Shown here: positions 35,480-45,170 of the stretch, one piece after another
Numbering within the stretch: position 1 is the stretch's first letter
Layout: each line of letters opens with the position of its first letter
DNA from: Alphaproteobacteria bacterium
Lineage (GTDB): Bacteria; Pseudomonadota; Alphaproteobacteria; UBA9655
Length of the DNA stretch: 64,000 nucleotides
Reading direction: 5' to 3'
NCBI GenBank assembly: GCA_020049895.1
Contig: JAGVLE010000013.1
Coordinates: forward strand, 28,523-92,522
Notes under the pieces: generated by a model
The model's database searches: none
What the model was told of the DNA's origin: nothing
What the model saw: only the letters and a program-made list of their open reading frames with translations
Made by a program: the position numbers and the translations under genes

Positions 35480-37918
35480 ATGCTGCAAGAAAGGTCCGCA
35501 TTCTCTTTTAGGAACCTCGCTACACTCCCTTCTCACTTTCAGAAATTAGGGTTGGTGGGGACTTTATGTGCCGTTAACATGGGGCTTATTGCTCTCTTGG
35601 GCGCGCTCATGATGGCACTTTCCGGACAAATAGCTTTCTTCATTCTTTCTCTTCTTATGACGGTAAGCACAGGGGGAATGATCGCTTTATTCTTTTTAAA
35701 TTATGAAAAACCTAATTTTTTTTCAAAAACCCACCCCTCTCCCTCCTTTCCTTATGAAGAAAATTTGCATCCCCTCCTCCACCTTTCACCCGATCTTTAC
35801 TTAACGTATGGCAACCAAAAAGCATTAGACGACTGCTGGTGGGCCGAAAACACTCTCATTTTAGAGGAATCTCTGGCTTGCCAGGAAAGTAAGGAAGCCT
35901 TGGCTCGTCTTTTTGATGCTTTTGCTCACCGCAAAGAAATCACAGAAACGTTAATATTTCGTGGAAAACATGAAGAAGAAAGCTGGCACATTCATAGTAC
36001 CCCTCAAGAAAGCAAAGCTCTTTGGCAATGCCATAAAATTTCTTCCTCCGAAAAAAAAGCACCCTCTTCTCCTGAAGAGATTAATGTTCTGACCACTCTG
36101 CTGGATGCACGAGCGGAAGGGCTTTTTTGTCTGAATAAAAAGGGGATTATTCTTTTTTGTAATGAAAAATTTTCTCAATGGCTCGACTATAAACGAGAAG
36201 ACTTAATAGGCTCTCCTTTAACAAAATTCCTTACAAAAACTCGCTCGACAGGGAGCTTGCCCCTTCTTGAGCTTCAAGGAAAATGCGATTTTATGACCTC
36301 TGCTTCCCGCGTTAAGAGTCTTTTTCTTGAACAAACTCAACTTCCTTTTGAAGGAGAGTTTATCACTTATTCTCTTGCCTACCTTCATACCCCCTTTATC
36401 GAGCACAGTGACCTGAGTCGCATCTTTAATACAAGCCCCCTTCCTATTGCGTGCCTAGATGAAAAAGGTCTCATTCAAGATTCAAACTTTCTTTTTCGAG
36501 ATCAAATCTGGTCGGCAGATACTCCTGCCAAGGGGGCTTCTTTTCTTGATTTTGTCGTTGATTCTCAACGAGAAGAAGTCCGAAATGCCTTTCATGCGTT
36601 CCTCAACGGCCATGAAGAAGGAACGCCTCTTGAAATTCAGCTCAATGATGCCAAGGAATCTATCGTTGCTGCTTATCTTGCAACCCTCTCTCTTGAAGAC
36701 AGGAAGGGGCTACTTATTCAATTTAATGATATTACCGATCAAAAGAAGTTTGAAAGCCAACTCGGACAATCACAAAAAATGCAAGCCGTTGGTCAATTAG
36801 CGGGAGGTATTGCTCACGACTTTAACAATCTTCTAACGGCTATGATTGGATTCTGTGACCTTCTCCTCCTTCGTCACACCCCTGGAGACCAATCTTTTAC
36901 AGATGTCATGCAGATCAAACAAAACGCAAATCGAGCCGCCAATTTGGTCCGTCAATTGCTAGCCTTTTCTCGTCAACAAACGCTACAACCAAAAGTATTG
37001 GATATTACGGAAAGTCTTGCGGAACTTTCTGCCCTCTTGCGACGTCTTATTGGCTCTAACATTGAGCTTAAGATAAAGCATGAACGTGATTTAGGCCTGG
37101 TCCTTGTAGATCAAGGACAACTTGAACAAGTTATCATTAACTTGGCTGTTAATGCGCGTGATTCCATGGAAGGAGGGGGAGAAATCATCATTACCACCCA
37201 AAATTATGAGTTTAAAAAAGCAAAGCGTTATGGCGCGGATGTTATTCCTCCCGGCCCTTACGTTCTTGTAGAAGTATCCGACACAGGGGTAGGTATAAAA
37301 CCTGAAATTATAGATCGTATTTTTGATCCTTTCTTTTCTACCAAAGAAGTTGGCTCAGGCACTGGTCTTGGCCTTTCAACGGTTTATGGGATTGTTAAGC
37401 AAACGGGAGGGTTTATTCAGGTCAAATCAAAGGTGGGGGAAGGAACAACCTTCAGCATTTACCTTCCTCAGTATCTCACAGATGACACCAAAGCCGTTGT
37501 CGCCCCTTCACGAGAGAAAACTCCTCCTCAAGACCTCACAGGATCAAGCACTATCCTTCTTGTAGAAGATGAAGATGCTGTAAGGCTTTTCAGTGCGCGA
37601 GCTTTACGCAGTAAGGGGTATACGGTTATTGAAGCTGTTAACGGAACCGAAGCCTTAGACTTGATTAAAACGAACGATAAAACGATAGATCTTGTGATTT
37701 CAGATGTCATTATGCCTCAAATGGATGGGCCCACTTTTATCAAGGAAATGAATGATCTTAATATAAACCCAAAGGTTCTTTTCATTTCTGGATACACGGA
37801 AGACACCTTTCATGATCAGTTAAATGGAGCCGAAAAAGTAGCGTTTCTTTCGAAACCTTTCAGCTTGAACGACCTCGCCACTCGGGTTAAAGAGATTTTG
37901 GATGAAGAAGAGAGTTAA
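35480..37918 (+). CDS. cckA: hybrid sensor histidine kinase CckA
   Basis: 812 residues. Two N-terminal membrane helices (about 28-48 and 52-74) are followed by PAS-like domains (about 205-430), a HisKA domain with GGIAHDFNNLLTAMIGF (His446), a HATPase domain (NLAVNARDSM, DTGVGI, GTGLGLSTVYG) and a receiver domain with phosphoacceptor Asp742 in DVIMPQMDG. This order and the HDFNN box define CckA, which passes phosphate through ChpT to CtrA, or reverses the flow, to time replication and division. Neither chpT nor ctrA is in the window. The ribosome site is weak (AAAGGA is 14 bases away). Confidence 0.93.
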   Translation: MLQERSAFSFRNLATLPSHFQKLGLVGTLCAVNMGLIALLGALMMALSGQIAFFILSLLMTVSTGGMIALFFLNYEKPNFFSKTHPSPSFPYEENLHPLLHLSPDLYLTYGNQKALDDCWWAENTLILEESLACQESKEALARLFDAFAHRKEITETLIFRGKHEEESWHIHSTPQESKALWQCHKISSSEKKAPSSPEEINVLTTLLDARAEGLFCLNKKGIILFCNEKFSQWLDYKREDLIGSPLTKFLTKTRSTGSLPLLELQGKCDFMTSASRVKSLFLEQTQLPFEGEFITYSLAYLHTPFIEHSDLSRIFNTSPLPIACLDEKGLIQDSNFLFRDQIWSADTPAKGASFLDFVVDSQREEVRNAFHAFLNGHEEGTPLEIQLNDAKESIVAAYLATLSLEDRKGLLIQFNDITDQKKFESQLGQSQKMQAVGQLAGGIAHDFNNLLTAMIGFCDLLLLRHTPGDQSFTDVMQIKQNANRAANLVRQLLAFSRQQTLQPKVLDITESLAELSALLRRLIGSNIELKIKHERDLGLVLVDQGQLEQVIINLAVNARDSMEGGGEIIITTQNYEFKKAKRYGADVIPPGPYVLVEVSDTGVGIKPEIIDRIFDPFFSTKEVGSGTGLGLSTVYGIVKQTGGFIQVKSKVGEGTTFSIYLPQYLTDDTKAVVAPSREKTPPQDLTGSSTILLVEDEDAVRLFSARALRSKGYTVIEAVNGTEALDLIKTNDKTIDLVISDVIMPQMDGPTFIKEMNDLNINPKVLFISGYTEDTFHDQLNGAEKVAFLSKPFSLNDLATRVKEILDEEES

Positions 37919-37993
37919 TTAGATATCACTAGCGCCTAGACATACCTCCAACATCACTGCTATAGAGAAAAGATAGTATGGAAGGATTTACAC

Positions 37994-39049
37994 ATGGATA
38001 AGCAAAAAGCCCTCGAAGCCGCCCTTGGTCAAATTGAAAAGGCCTTCGGAAAAGGATCAGTTATGCGTTTGGGAGAACGAGACGCAATCGTGGAGGTTTC
38101 ATCAATTTCCACAGGTTCTCTCGGACTTGATATCGCGCTTGGCATCGGAGGCCTTGCTAAAGGTCGTATTATTGAAATTTACGGCCCTGAAAGCTCAGGA
38201 AAAACCACTCTTGCCCTTCATGTGGTGGCAGAAGCTCAAAAGACAGGCGGCACCTGTGCTTTCATTGACGCCGAACACGCATTGGATCCTATTTACGCTC
38301 GGAAGCTCGGTGTTAACACAGAAAACCTCATCATTTCCCAGCCAGATTCCGGGGAGCAGGGCCTTGAAATTGCAGACACACTTGTTCGTTCAGGGGCCAT
38401 TGACATCGTCATCATCGATAGCGTTGCAGCCCTTGTCCCTAAGGCAGAGCTTGAAGGAGAAATGGGAGATTCTCACATGGGTCTCCAAGCTCGCTTGATG
38501 AGCCAAGCGTTGCGAAAACTGACAGGTTCTATTTCTAAAACAAATTGCATGGTGATTTTCATCAACCAAATCCGTCAAAAAATTGGCGTTATGTTTGGAA
38601 ATCCTGAAACAACAACAGGTGGCAACGCGTTGAAGTTCTATGCTTCTGTGCGTCTTGATATTCGCCGTATTGGCTCTATTAAAGACAAAGATGAAGTTGT
38701 TGGTAATCAAACCCGCGTAAAAGTTGTTAAAAACAAATTGGCGCCTCCTTTTAAAGTTGTTGAATTTGACATCATGTATGGTGAAGGAATCTCTAAAACA
38801 GGCGAATTGATTGACCTCGGCGTTAAAGCTGAACTTGTTGAAAAATCAGGGGCTTGGTATTCTTACAAAGGTCAGAAGATCGGACAAGGACGCGAAGCTG
38901 TTCGTACTTTCTTAAAGCAAAATCCTGCTGTTGCAACTGAACTCGAACAAGCTTTACGAGCTCAAAGCGCGCAGCTTAGTGAGAGCCTTTCCATTACCGG
39001 AGGAATGCCTCGCGCTGAAGAAAATGAAGAGGGCGAAGAAGCAGCCTAA
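37994..39049 (+). CDS. recA: recombinase RecA
   Basis: 351 residues. Walker A GPESSGKT (64-71), the [19 protein letters not shown] loop L1 region, [21 protein letters not shown] (L2) and an acidic C-terminus are present. It forms filaments on single-stranded DNA for recombination and LexA cleavage. alaS follows on the same strand; recA-alaS adjacency is common in alphaproteobacteria. No obvious LexA box was recognised upstream. Confidence 0.97.
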   Translation: MDKQKALEAALGQIEKAFGKGSVMRLGERDAIVEVSSISTGSLGLDIALGIGGLAKGRIIEIYGPESSGKTTLALHVVAEAQKTGGTCAFIDAEHALDPIYARKLGVNTENLIISQPDSGEQGLEIADTLVRSGAIDIVIIDSVAALVPKAELEGEMGDSHMGLQARLMSQALRKLTGSISKTNCMVIFINQIRQKIGVMFGNPETTTGGNALKFYASVRLDIRRIGSIKDKDEVVGNQTRVKVVKNKLAPPFKVVEFDIMYGEGISKTGELIDLGVKAELVEKSGAWYSYKGQKIGQGREAVRTFLKQNPAVATELEQALRAQSAQLSESLSITGGMPRAEENEEGEEAA

Positions 39050-39075
39050 TCTGCTAAGCTGTGGATGACGAAAAA

Positions 39076-41721
39076 ATGACCTTCATGACAACGGCTGATA
39101 TTCGCTCCTTTTTTTTGGAATATTTTCAAAACCGTGGCCATACGGTTGTTCCTTCCAGTTCCCTTGTTCCTGTTAATGACCCTACCCTGTTATTTACAAA
39201 CGCAGGGATGGTTCCTTTCAAAGATGTCTTTACGGGTCAGGAAAAACGTAGTTATACCCAGGCCACAAGCTCCCAAAAATGCATTCGCGCGGGAGGAAAA
39301 CACAACGATCTCGAAAACGTTGGCCACACAGCACGCCATCATACCTTTTTTGAAATGCTCGGAAACTTCTCTTTTGGGGACTATTTCAAAGAAGAAGCTA
39401 TTGAATACGCTTGGACTCTCTTAACCAAAGAATGGGGTATTCCTATTGAGAAACTTTTGGTTACTGTCTATGCAGAAGATGAGGAAGCAGCTGGCCTATG
39501 GCGTAAAATTGCGCGTCTTCCTGATGAAAAAATCATTCGAATTTCTGAAAAGTCAGAAAACTTTTGGACGATGGGAGATGTTGGTCCCTGTGGTCCTTGT
39601 TCTGAGATTTTCTATGACCATGGGGCCCATATCCCCGGCGGTCCTCCCGGAAGCGCTGAGGCAGAAGGAGACAGGTTTGTTGAGATTTGGAATCTTGTCT
39701 TTATGCAGTATGAGCAAGTTGATGCGCAAACCCTTATTCCTCTTCCAAAACCTTCTGTGGATACAGGCATGGGAATTGAGCGGGTTGCTGCCGTTCTCCA
39801 AAGCGTTTACAACAATTTTGATACAGATATTTTCAAAGCTATCATTCAAGCTTCCCAAGACATCACACATATAAAAGCACAAGGAGCTGCACAAGCTTCT
39901 CATCGAGTCATTGCTGATCATTTACGATCAAGTTGCTTCCTGATCGCAGATGGAATTCTGCCTAGTAACGAAGGGCGTGGATACGTCCTCAGACGCATTA
40001 TGCGGCGCGCTATGCGACATGTTCATCTCTTGGGATATTCCGGCACCCTTATGGCCAAACTGGTCCCTACACTCGCCGAAACGATGGGAAAAGCCTATCC
40101 TGAATTAATCCAAGCGACTCCTCTTATTGTGGAAACTCTTCATTTAGAAGAAGAGCGTTTTCGAGAAACTTTAGAAAAAGGTCTCAAGCTCCTCCAAGAA
40201 GAAACACAAAAAATAAAAGATATACTGCCTGGCGAGATTGCTTTTAAACTTTATGATACTTATGGATTCCCTCTTGATCTCACTCAAGATGTCCTTTCTG
40301 AAAAAGGAAAATCTGTTGACCTAGAGGGTTTCCAGCAAGCCATGAATCGCCAAAAAACTGAGGCTCGGAAAGCTTGGGCAGGATCTGGAGACAGTAAGAC
40401 TGAGCGGATTTGGTTTGATTTAAGAAACAAACTGCAACCAACAGAATTTTTAGGATATAAAACCCTTGTGGCAGAAGGGAAAATAGAAGCCCTTGTAAAA
40501 GATGGAGAAGAGGCTTCTTCTGCGAAGAAGGGAGACTTTATCACTCTTATTGTCAATCAAACTCCTTTTTATGGAGAATCTGGGGGACAAGCTGGAGATA
40601 CAGGAACTCTCTCAACCCCTTCCGGGCGTATGAAGGTGGAAGACACCCAGCGCAAGGGAGGAGACCTGATTATCCATAACGGTCGCGTTACGGAAGGAGA
40701 AGTTAAGCAAGGAGAGGTCGCTCATTTGGAGGTCAATGGGGAAAGACGTGCTCTTTTAAAGGCCAACCATCCAGCAACCCACCTCCTCCATAAAGCTCTG
40801 CGGAAATACCTTGGCGCACATGTTACTCAGAAAGGGTCTCTCGTAAGTCATGACCGTCTCCGGTTCGATTTTAGCCATCCTAAGTCTTTAACTTCTGAGG
40901 AGTTAAAGAGTATTGAACAAGAAGTAAATGCTCGCATTCGACAGAATACCCCCGTCACCACACGTCTGATGAGCCCGGAAGAGGCAACCCGCGAGGGTGC
41001 TCTTGCTCTGTTTGGAGAGAAGTATGGAGATGAGGTGCGGGTGGTGTCGATGGGGGAAGATATCAATTCTCCTTTTTCTATTGAACTCTGTGGGGGCACT
41101 CACGTTAAGCGAACTGGAGACATTGGATACTTTAAAATCCTCTCTGAAGCCGGCGTTTCTGCTGGTGTTAGGCGAATGGAAGCCCTTACAGGGTCACAAG
41201 CTGAAGACTTTGCATCAACCCAATCGAAAACCATTGCAGACCTTGCAGGGGTACTGAAAGTAGTTCCTCCTGCCCTCTTCCAAAGAGTAACCGAGCTTGT
41301 GGAAAACACGCGCACTTTTGAAAAAGAACTTAAAACCCTTCGGGGACGCATGGCTACAATAGGTGAAGGACAGGAACTTAAGCCAAAAATTATCAATGGA
41401 GTTCCCCTTTATTACCGTCATGTTAAAGATATTCCTCCCCAAACCCTGAAATCCCTTGTAGATGAGTTAAAAACTAAGTTTTCCTCAGGAATCTTTGTCA
41501 TTGTGGGAGAAAACGAAGAAAAGGTATCTCTTGTTATGGGTGTCAGTCCAGATTTTCTCCCTCGTTTTAATGCCGTTGATCTCATTCAGAAAGTTGTTCA
41601 TACTATTGGCGGCAAAGGGGGCGGAGGTAGACCAGACCTTGCTCAAGCGGGAGGAAATCAACCAGAGGGTATAGAGACTCTCTTTAAAGAGCTTTCCGCT
41701 ATCCTTCTCAAAGATAAATAA
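39076..41721 (+). CDS. alaS: alanyl-tRNA synthetase
   Basis: 881 residues from the ATG at 39076. The class II catalytic core (SSLVPVNDPTLLFTNAGM, KCIRAGGKHNDLENVG), the editing domain with HPATHLLHKAL and CGGTHVKRTGD, and the C-terminal GGKGGGGRPDLAQAGG domain are all present. A GTG at 39061 gives five more residues; the first ATG fits the usual start of the family better. It charges tRNA-Ala and clears Ser/Gly mischarging. Confidence 0.96.
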   Translation: MTFMTTADIRSFFLEYFQNRGHTVVPSSSLVPVNDPTLLFTNAGMVPFKDVFTGQEKRSYTQATSSQKCIRAGGKHNDLENVGHTARHHTFFEMLGNFSFGDYFKEEAIEYAWTLLTKEWGIPIEKLLVTVYAEDEEAAGLWRKIARLPDEKIIRISEKSENFWTMGDVGPCGPCSEIFYDHGAHIPGGPPGSAEAEGDRFVEIWNLVFMQYEQVDAQTLIPLPKPSVDTGMGIERVAAVLQSVYNNFDTDIFKAIIQASQDITHIKAQGAAQASHRVIADHLRSSCFLIADGILPSNEGRGYVLRRIMRRAMRHVHLLGYSGTLMAKLVPTLAETMGKAYPELIQATPLIVETLHLEEERFRETLEKGLKLLQEETQKIKDILPGEIAFKLYDTYGFPLDLTQDVLSEKGKSVDLEGFQQAMNRQKTEARKAWAGSGDSKTERIWFDLRNKLQPTEFLGYKTLVAEGKIEALVKDGEEASSAKKGDFITLIVNQTPFYGESGGQAGDTGTLSTPSGRMKVEDTQRKGGDLIIHNGRVTEGEVKQGEVAHLEVNGERRALLKANHPATHLLHKALRKYLGAHVTQKGSLVSHDRLRFDFSHPKSLTSEELKSIEQEVNARIRQNTPVTTRLMSPEEATREGALALFGEKYGDEVRVVSMGEDINSPFSIELCGGTHVKRTGDIGYFKILSEAGVSAGVRRMEALTGSQAEDFASTQSKTIADLAGVLKVVPPALFQRVTELVENTRTFEKELKTLRGRMATIGEGQELKPKIINGVPLYYRHVKDIPPQTLKSLVDELKTKFSSGIFVIVGENEEKVSLVMGVSPDFLPRFNAVDLIQKVVHTIGGKGGGGRPDLAQAGGNQPEGIETLFKELSAILLKDK

Positions 41722-41732
41722 GGGATTTTAGA

Positions 41733-42143
41733 ATGAAGTTAATTCAGAGATTTGCACTGTTTTCTCGTTACGTTTCCTCCATTACGGGGCAGCCAAGGAC
41801 TTTTGCCTGGGCATGCGTTCTCGTTCTTATGTGGATTATCGCAGGCCCAATTCTCGGTTTTTCTGATACTTGGCAACTTCTCATCAACTCACTCGCTTCA
41901 GTTGTTACCTTTCTTATGGTTTTTTTAATTCAAAACACACAAAACAGAGACACAATGGCGCTTCAAATCAAGCTTGATGAACTCATTCGTGTCCAAGAAG
42001 GAACCCATAATGCGCTTCTTGACCTTGAAGAACTGACTGAAGAGCAACTGACTGAAGTTAGTGAAAAATATAGACGTATTGCTCAGGCTGCTCGCGAAAA
42101 CATAGAGGCAGGAAGACAAGATACAGGCTCTGAAGACGTTTAA
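41733..42143 (+). CDS. low-affinity iron permease family membrane protein
   Basis: 136 residues matching the Iron_permease (PF04120) pattern: FSRYVSSITGQPRTFAWACV, then two membrane helices (about 24-43 and 50-68) with FLMVFLIQNTQNRDTMALQIKLDEL after the second. The C-terminal half is a charged helix. The family name comes from yeast Fet4; transport by the short bacterial forms is not well shown. Its stop abuts the hemC start, so it may be co-translated with the haem genes, which would fit an iron link. Confidence 0.85.
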   Translation: MKLIQRFALFSRYVSSITGQPRTFAWACVLVLMWIIAGPILGFSDTWQLLINSLASVVTFLMVFLIQNTQNRDTMALQIKLDELIRVQEGTHNALLDLEELTEEQLTEVSEKYRRIAQAARENIEAGRQDTGSEDV

Positions 42144-43058
42144 GTGAAAACATCCCTCTCTATAGGCACTCGCTGTAGTCCATTGGGGCTTGCTCAAACC
42201 TACGAAGTTATTGCGGGCCTTGAAAAATTTTATCCCCACCTTAAAAACAAAATTGAAATAAAGTGCATTAAAACCACTGGGGATGCGATTGCCGATCGAA
42301 GCCTTACGGATGTGGGAGGCAAGTCTCTTTTCACAAAAGAAATTGAAGTTGCTCTTCTTAAAGGCGAAATTGATATTGCTGTTCATTCCATGAAAGATGT
42401 TACAACAGACGTTCCTAAAGGGCTTTTTTTCCCTGCAATGCTTGAACGCGAAGACCCAAGAGATGCGCTTATTACCTATCAAAAAACACCTGCTGAGGAG
42501 TTTCCTCCAGGCACTTTTTTTGGGACATCTTCCCTCCGTCGACAAGTATATTCCTTACAAACATTTCCCCACCTTTCTATTACTCTCTTAAGAGGAAATG
42601 TTTCAACACGCCTTACAAAGATTGAAGAAGGAGATGTGAAAGTTACCCTTCTTGCTGTTGCAGGGCTCAAGCGCCTCGGACTTCTTGAAAGGGCAACAAA
42701 AATTCTTTCTCTTGAAGAGTGCTTACCTGCTGTGGCCCAAGGGGTCATAGGAATTCAGTGCCGAGAAGCTGATACAGAAATAAGAGACATTCTTTTTCCC
42801 TTGAATCATCCCCCTACTTTTCATGCTGTTACGACAGAGAGATCTTTTATGCGAGTTATGCAAGGGTCTTGCCGAACTCCCCTTGCAGGGTATGCTTATT
42901 TGAAAGAAAATACCCTTTTCTTCAAAGGAATGATAAGCGACCCTTTAGGGAAAAATATACACTTTGTTTCTTCCAAAGGGCCCCTCGAAGACGCCATTCG
43001 AATTGGGGAAGAAGCAGCACATACTCTTCGAGCTCAGCAATGTCTCGAGCCCTTATAA
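42144..43058 (+). CDS. hemC: porphobilinogen deaminase (hydroxymethylbilane synthase)
   Basis: 304 residues from a GTG directly after the previous stop. It has IDIAVHSMKDV, FGTSSLRRQV, LRGNVSTRLTKI and the cofactor loop MQGSCRTPLAGY, whose Cys holds the dipyrromethane. It polymerises four porphobilinogens to hydroxymethylbilane. It overlaps hemD by 19 bases; in many alphaproteobacteria hemC is instead divergent from or beside tsaD. Confidence 0.95.
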   Translation: MKTSLSIGTRCSPLGLAQTYEVIAGLEKFYPHLKNKIEIKCIKTTGDAIADRSLTDVGGKSLFTKEIEVALLKGEIDIAVHSMKDVTTDVPKGLFFPAMLEREDPRDALITYQKTPAEEFPPGTFFGTSSLRRQVYSLQTFPHLSITLLRGNVSTRLTKIEEGDVKVTLLAVAGLKRLGLLERATKILSLEECLPAVAQGVIGIQCREADTEIRDILFPLNHPPTFHAVTTERSFMRVMQGSCRTPLAGYAYLKENTLFFKGMISDPLGKNIHFVSSKGPLEDAIRIGEEAAHTLRAQQCLEPL

Positions 43059-43744
43059 TTCGACAGAGGGAAGAAGCTATTCCACTCGCAGCCTCTTTGC
43101 GAGAAAAAGGAGTAGTTCCTTATATTTGTCCTCTTTTCAAACCACGATTTCTTTCCCTTCCCCCCTTAGAAAATCCTCAAGCTCTTATCGTCACAAGCAA
43201 AAATGCTCTTCGTTCTCTTCGAGAGTGCGTAAATTTCCATACCCTCCCTTTATATACAGTGGGGGACAAGACAGCAGAATTTGCAAGAGCCTTAGGATTT
43301 TCAAACGTATTGAGTGCCTCAGGAGATAGCAAAGACCTTTGTCATCTTATTCTTCAAAAAGCTTCTCCTTCAAAAGGAGCTCTCTTATATCTCTCAGGTG
43401 ACGTCGTTAAGGGCAATATCACCGAAAATTTAACAGCAGTTGGATTTACTGTAAAACGTCATGTTGTTTACATACTTGAATCCAGAAAAGATTTTCCTTC
43501 CTCATTGAAAAGCGCTCTGACACAGGGGGGCATATTTTATGTCTTATTTTTTTCTCCCCATACAACAACTCTGTTCCTTCACCTTTTAAAAAAGGAAAAG
43601 CTTGAAGCTATCACTGAAAAGATGACATCTTTATGTCTCAGTCAGGATGTGGTAAAAGAGGTTTTAGACGTTGAGTGGAAAGAGGTTTGGGTAAGTCCTC
43701 ACCCAACCGTAGAGGCCATGATAGATTATTTTCATGCAAAATAA
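43040..43744 (+). CDS. hemD: uroporphyrinogen-III synthase
   Basis: 234 residues from the ATG at 43040. The longer frame to 42869 would lie entirely over hemC. HemD is weakly conserved, but ALIVTSKNALRSL, YTVGDKTAEFARALGF, LYLSGDVVKGNI and ILFF-type FFSPHTTTLFL match the two-lobed family pattern, and its place after hemC supports it. It cyclises hydroxymethylbilane. It overlaps the next gene by 11 bases. Confidence 0.88.
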   Translation: MSRALIIRQREEAIPLAASLREKGVVPYICPLFKPRFLSLPPLENPQALIVTSKNALRSLRECVNFHTLPLYTVGDKTAEFARALGFSNVLSASGDSKDLCHLILQKASPSKGALLYLSGDVVKGNITENLTAVGFTVKRHVVYILESRKDFPSSLKSALTQGGIFYVLFFSPHTTTLFLHLLKKEKLEAITEKMTSLCLSQDVVKEVLDVEWKEVWVSPHPTVEAMIDYFHAK

Positions 43745-44372
43745 AAAATTTTTCATACAAAAATTTATTTCTTCTCGGAGCTTTAAAAATAATTTCATTT
43801 TTATAATGTTTATTTTTTTCTTCACCCTTTCGTTCTCCATTATCTTGAAACGCCATTTTGAGCCTAAAATGTCAATATCTGTAGTGGCGGCTAAAGATTT
43901 TTTAATAAAAAACAATATAAAAAACAACAAAGCAATTGCGTTTCATCTTTTGTTCTCTGTTTTACAAACAGGAACTCCTCTCTCTACCTTAAAAACATTT
44001 TTACAAAATATTCCAGATCCTTGGGCATCCCCTCTTCTTGTTTCTTTAACTCCTCTAGACAATATTATAACGTATTCAGAGTTAGAGGCAGTTTTTGTTA
44101 AACAAACACTAGAGGAAAATATAAGAGACAAAGAAAATTCTTTTTTTTCTCTGGAAAAATTTAGAAAATTCTTCTCTTCTGATGAGAAAAAAAATATTTT
44201 GAAAGCCTTACAAAATAATAATGTTGAACGTGCTCTTGTTTATTTTGAAAAACTCCATAATACCGATAAACTTTCTCTTTCTTTCTGGGAAAAAATTGCT
44301 AGAGAGCGCTTGGAGTTTGAGACTATTTGCAAAAATATTTTTTTGGAGTTTTGTAAGAAGGACACTTTATGA
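43734..44372 (+). CDS. minimal Mic60/mitofilin-type inner membrane protein
   Basis: 212 residues: a short basic N-terminus, one membrane helix (about 20-40, FIFIMFIFFFTLSFSIIL) and about 170 residues resembling the C-terminal domain of alphaproteobacterial mitofilin-like proteins (COG4223): AIAFHLLFSVLQTGTPLSTL, a middle ITYSELEAVF, and ALQNNNVERALVYFEKL near the end. Its position between hemD and a HemY-type gene is the standard one for this family. Typical members have a long coiled coil between the membrane helix and this domain; here it is missing. In other bacteria Mic60 shapes intracytoplasmic membranes. The local AT content is higher than in its neighbours. Confidence 0.7.
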   Translation: MQNKKFFIQKFISSRSFKNNFIFIMFIFFFTLSFSIILKRHFEPKMSISVVAAKDFLIKNNIKNNKAIAFHLLFSVLQTGTPLSTLKTFLQNIPDPWASPLLVSLTPLDNIITYSELEAVFVKQTLEENIRDKENSFFSLEKFRKFFSSDEKKNILKALQNNNVERALVYFEKLHNTDKLSLSFWEKIARERLEFETICKNIFLEFCKKDTL

Positions 44373-44842
44373 GAATAGGCCCCTACCTTTTACTCTTAGG
44401 AACACTTTTTTCTTTTTTTGGATTTATTTATTTTCTAGATCCTGGAACAATTCAAATAACATGGCTAGGCTTCGAATTTCACTTATCTGCTCTTGTTGGG
44501 CTTTTAGGGCTTTTTGCTCTTTTTTGCTTTTATAAAATTCTTTGTCTTATCTCTTCCTGGATTCTGAAAATTTTCTCATATTGGGCATCTTTCTTTAAGA
44601 AAAGACAAAACAAAGAGACGGATGACGACATTTTCAAACTGGCCAGGGTGTCTATTGAAGCAGGGCTATGGGGAGATGCTCGCTCTTATCTTATGCTTTT
44701 GTTAAAAAAAGATCCAACCCCTCAAGTATATCATCTCTTAGCCATTCTTGAGCTTGAAGAAACTCACAGTGCAAATACTGCTATAGCCTGGCTTGAAAAA
44801 AGTTTGATCTGTGCTTACGAGAAAAATACATTTACGCAATAA
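44369..44842 (+). CDS. HemY-type membrane protein, C-terminally short
   Basis: 157 residues: two membrane helices (about 5-24 and 38-66) in the HemY N-terminal arrangement, with PGTIQITWLGFEFHLS between them, then one or two TPR-like helices (ARVSIEAGLWGDARSYLMLL, LLAILELEETHSANTAIAWL). Family members have about 400 residues with several TPRs, so most of the C-terminal part is missing. The next gene, on the opposite strand, overlaps by 11 bases, leaving no room for a frameshifted remainder. It is linked by an ATGA overlap to the Mic60-like gene. HemY's role is unclear even where complete. Confidence 0.7.
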   Translation: MRIGPYLLLLGTLFSFFGFIYFLDPGTIQITWLGFEFHLSALVGLLGLFALFCFYKILCLISSWILKIFSYWASFFKKRQNKETDDDIFKLARVSIEAGLWGDARSYLMLLLKKDPTPQVYHLLAILELEETHSANTAIAWLEKSLICAYEKNTFTQ

Positions 44843-45032
44843 TGTCAGGGATTATTCTTGTTTCTAGGGTAAGAATTTTATCTTTGAGGTACAGTTTCTT
44901 TTTCTTTAACCTCTGAACAGCAAGCTGATTATAGGGAGAGTTCTCCATCAGCTGCAGAATTGTTTCGTCTAAAAGACGATGCTCTTCTTTTAGCTTTTTC
45001 AAAAGGTCTATTAATTCTATAGAAATTGTCAT
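44832..45032 (-). CDS. DUF465/YdcH family protein
   Basis: 66 residues, fully helical-looking, with LKKLKEEHRLLDETI and a Lys-rich LKKKKLYLKDKI segment. This matches the small YdcH (DUF465) family common in alphaproteobacteria; function unknown. It is convergent with the HemY-type gene and divergent from bamE. Confidence 0.85.
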   Translation of the reverse strand: MTISIELIDLLKKLKEEHRLLDETILQLMENSPYNQLAVQRLKKKKLYLKDKILTLETRIIPDIIA

Positions 45033-45170
45033 AGGCTTTTTCGCTCTTTCTCTAAAAGGATCTTAACAGAAATTTCAGCTAAAATCCTGTCTAAAATAAG
45101 AAGCTAAGTATTGACAGGGATAACTACACACGTCATGATTTTTCGATATTGACATATAGCATACACACTC

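Noticed and set aside
42869..43039. 57-codon N-terminal extension of hemD
   Set aside because: It lies entirely within hemC in another frame and has no HemD homology; the ATG at 43040 fits the family start.
44832..45100. Frameshifted remainder of HemY downstream of its stop
   Set aside because: The space is taken by a convincing DUF465 gene on the other strand, and no TPR-like frame continues.
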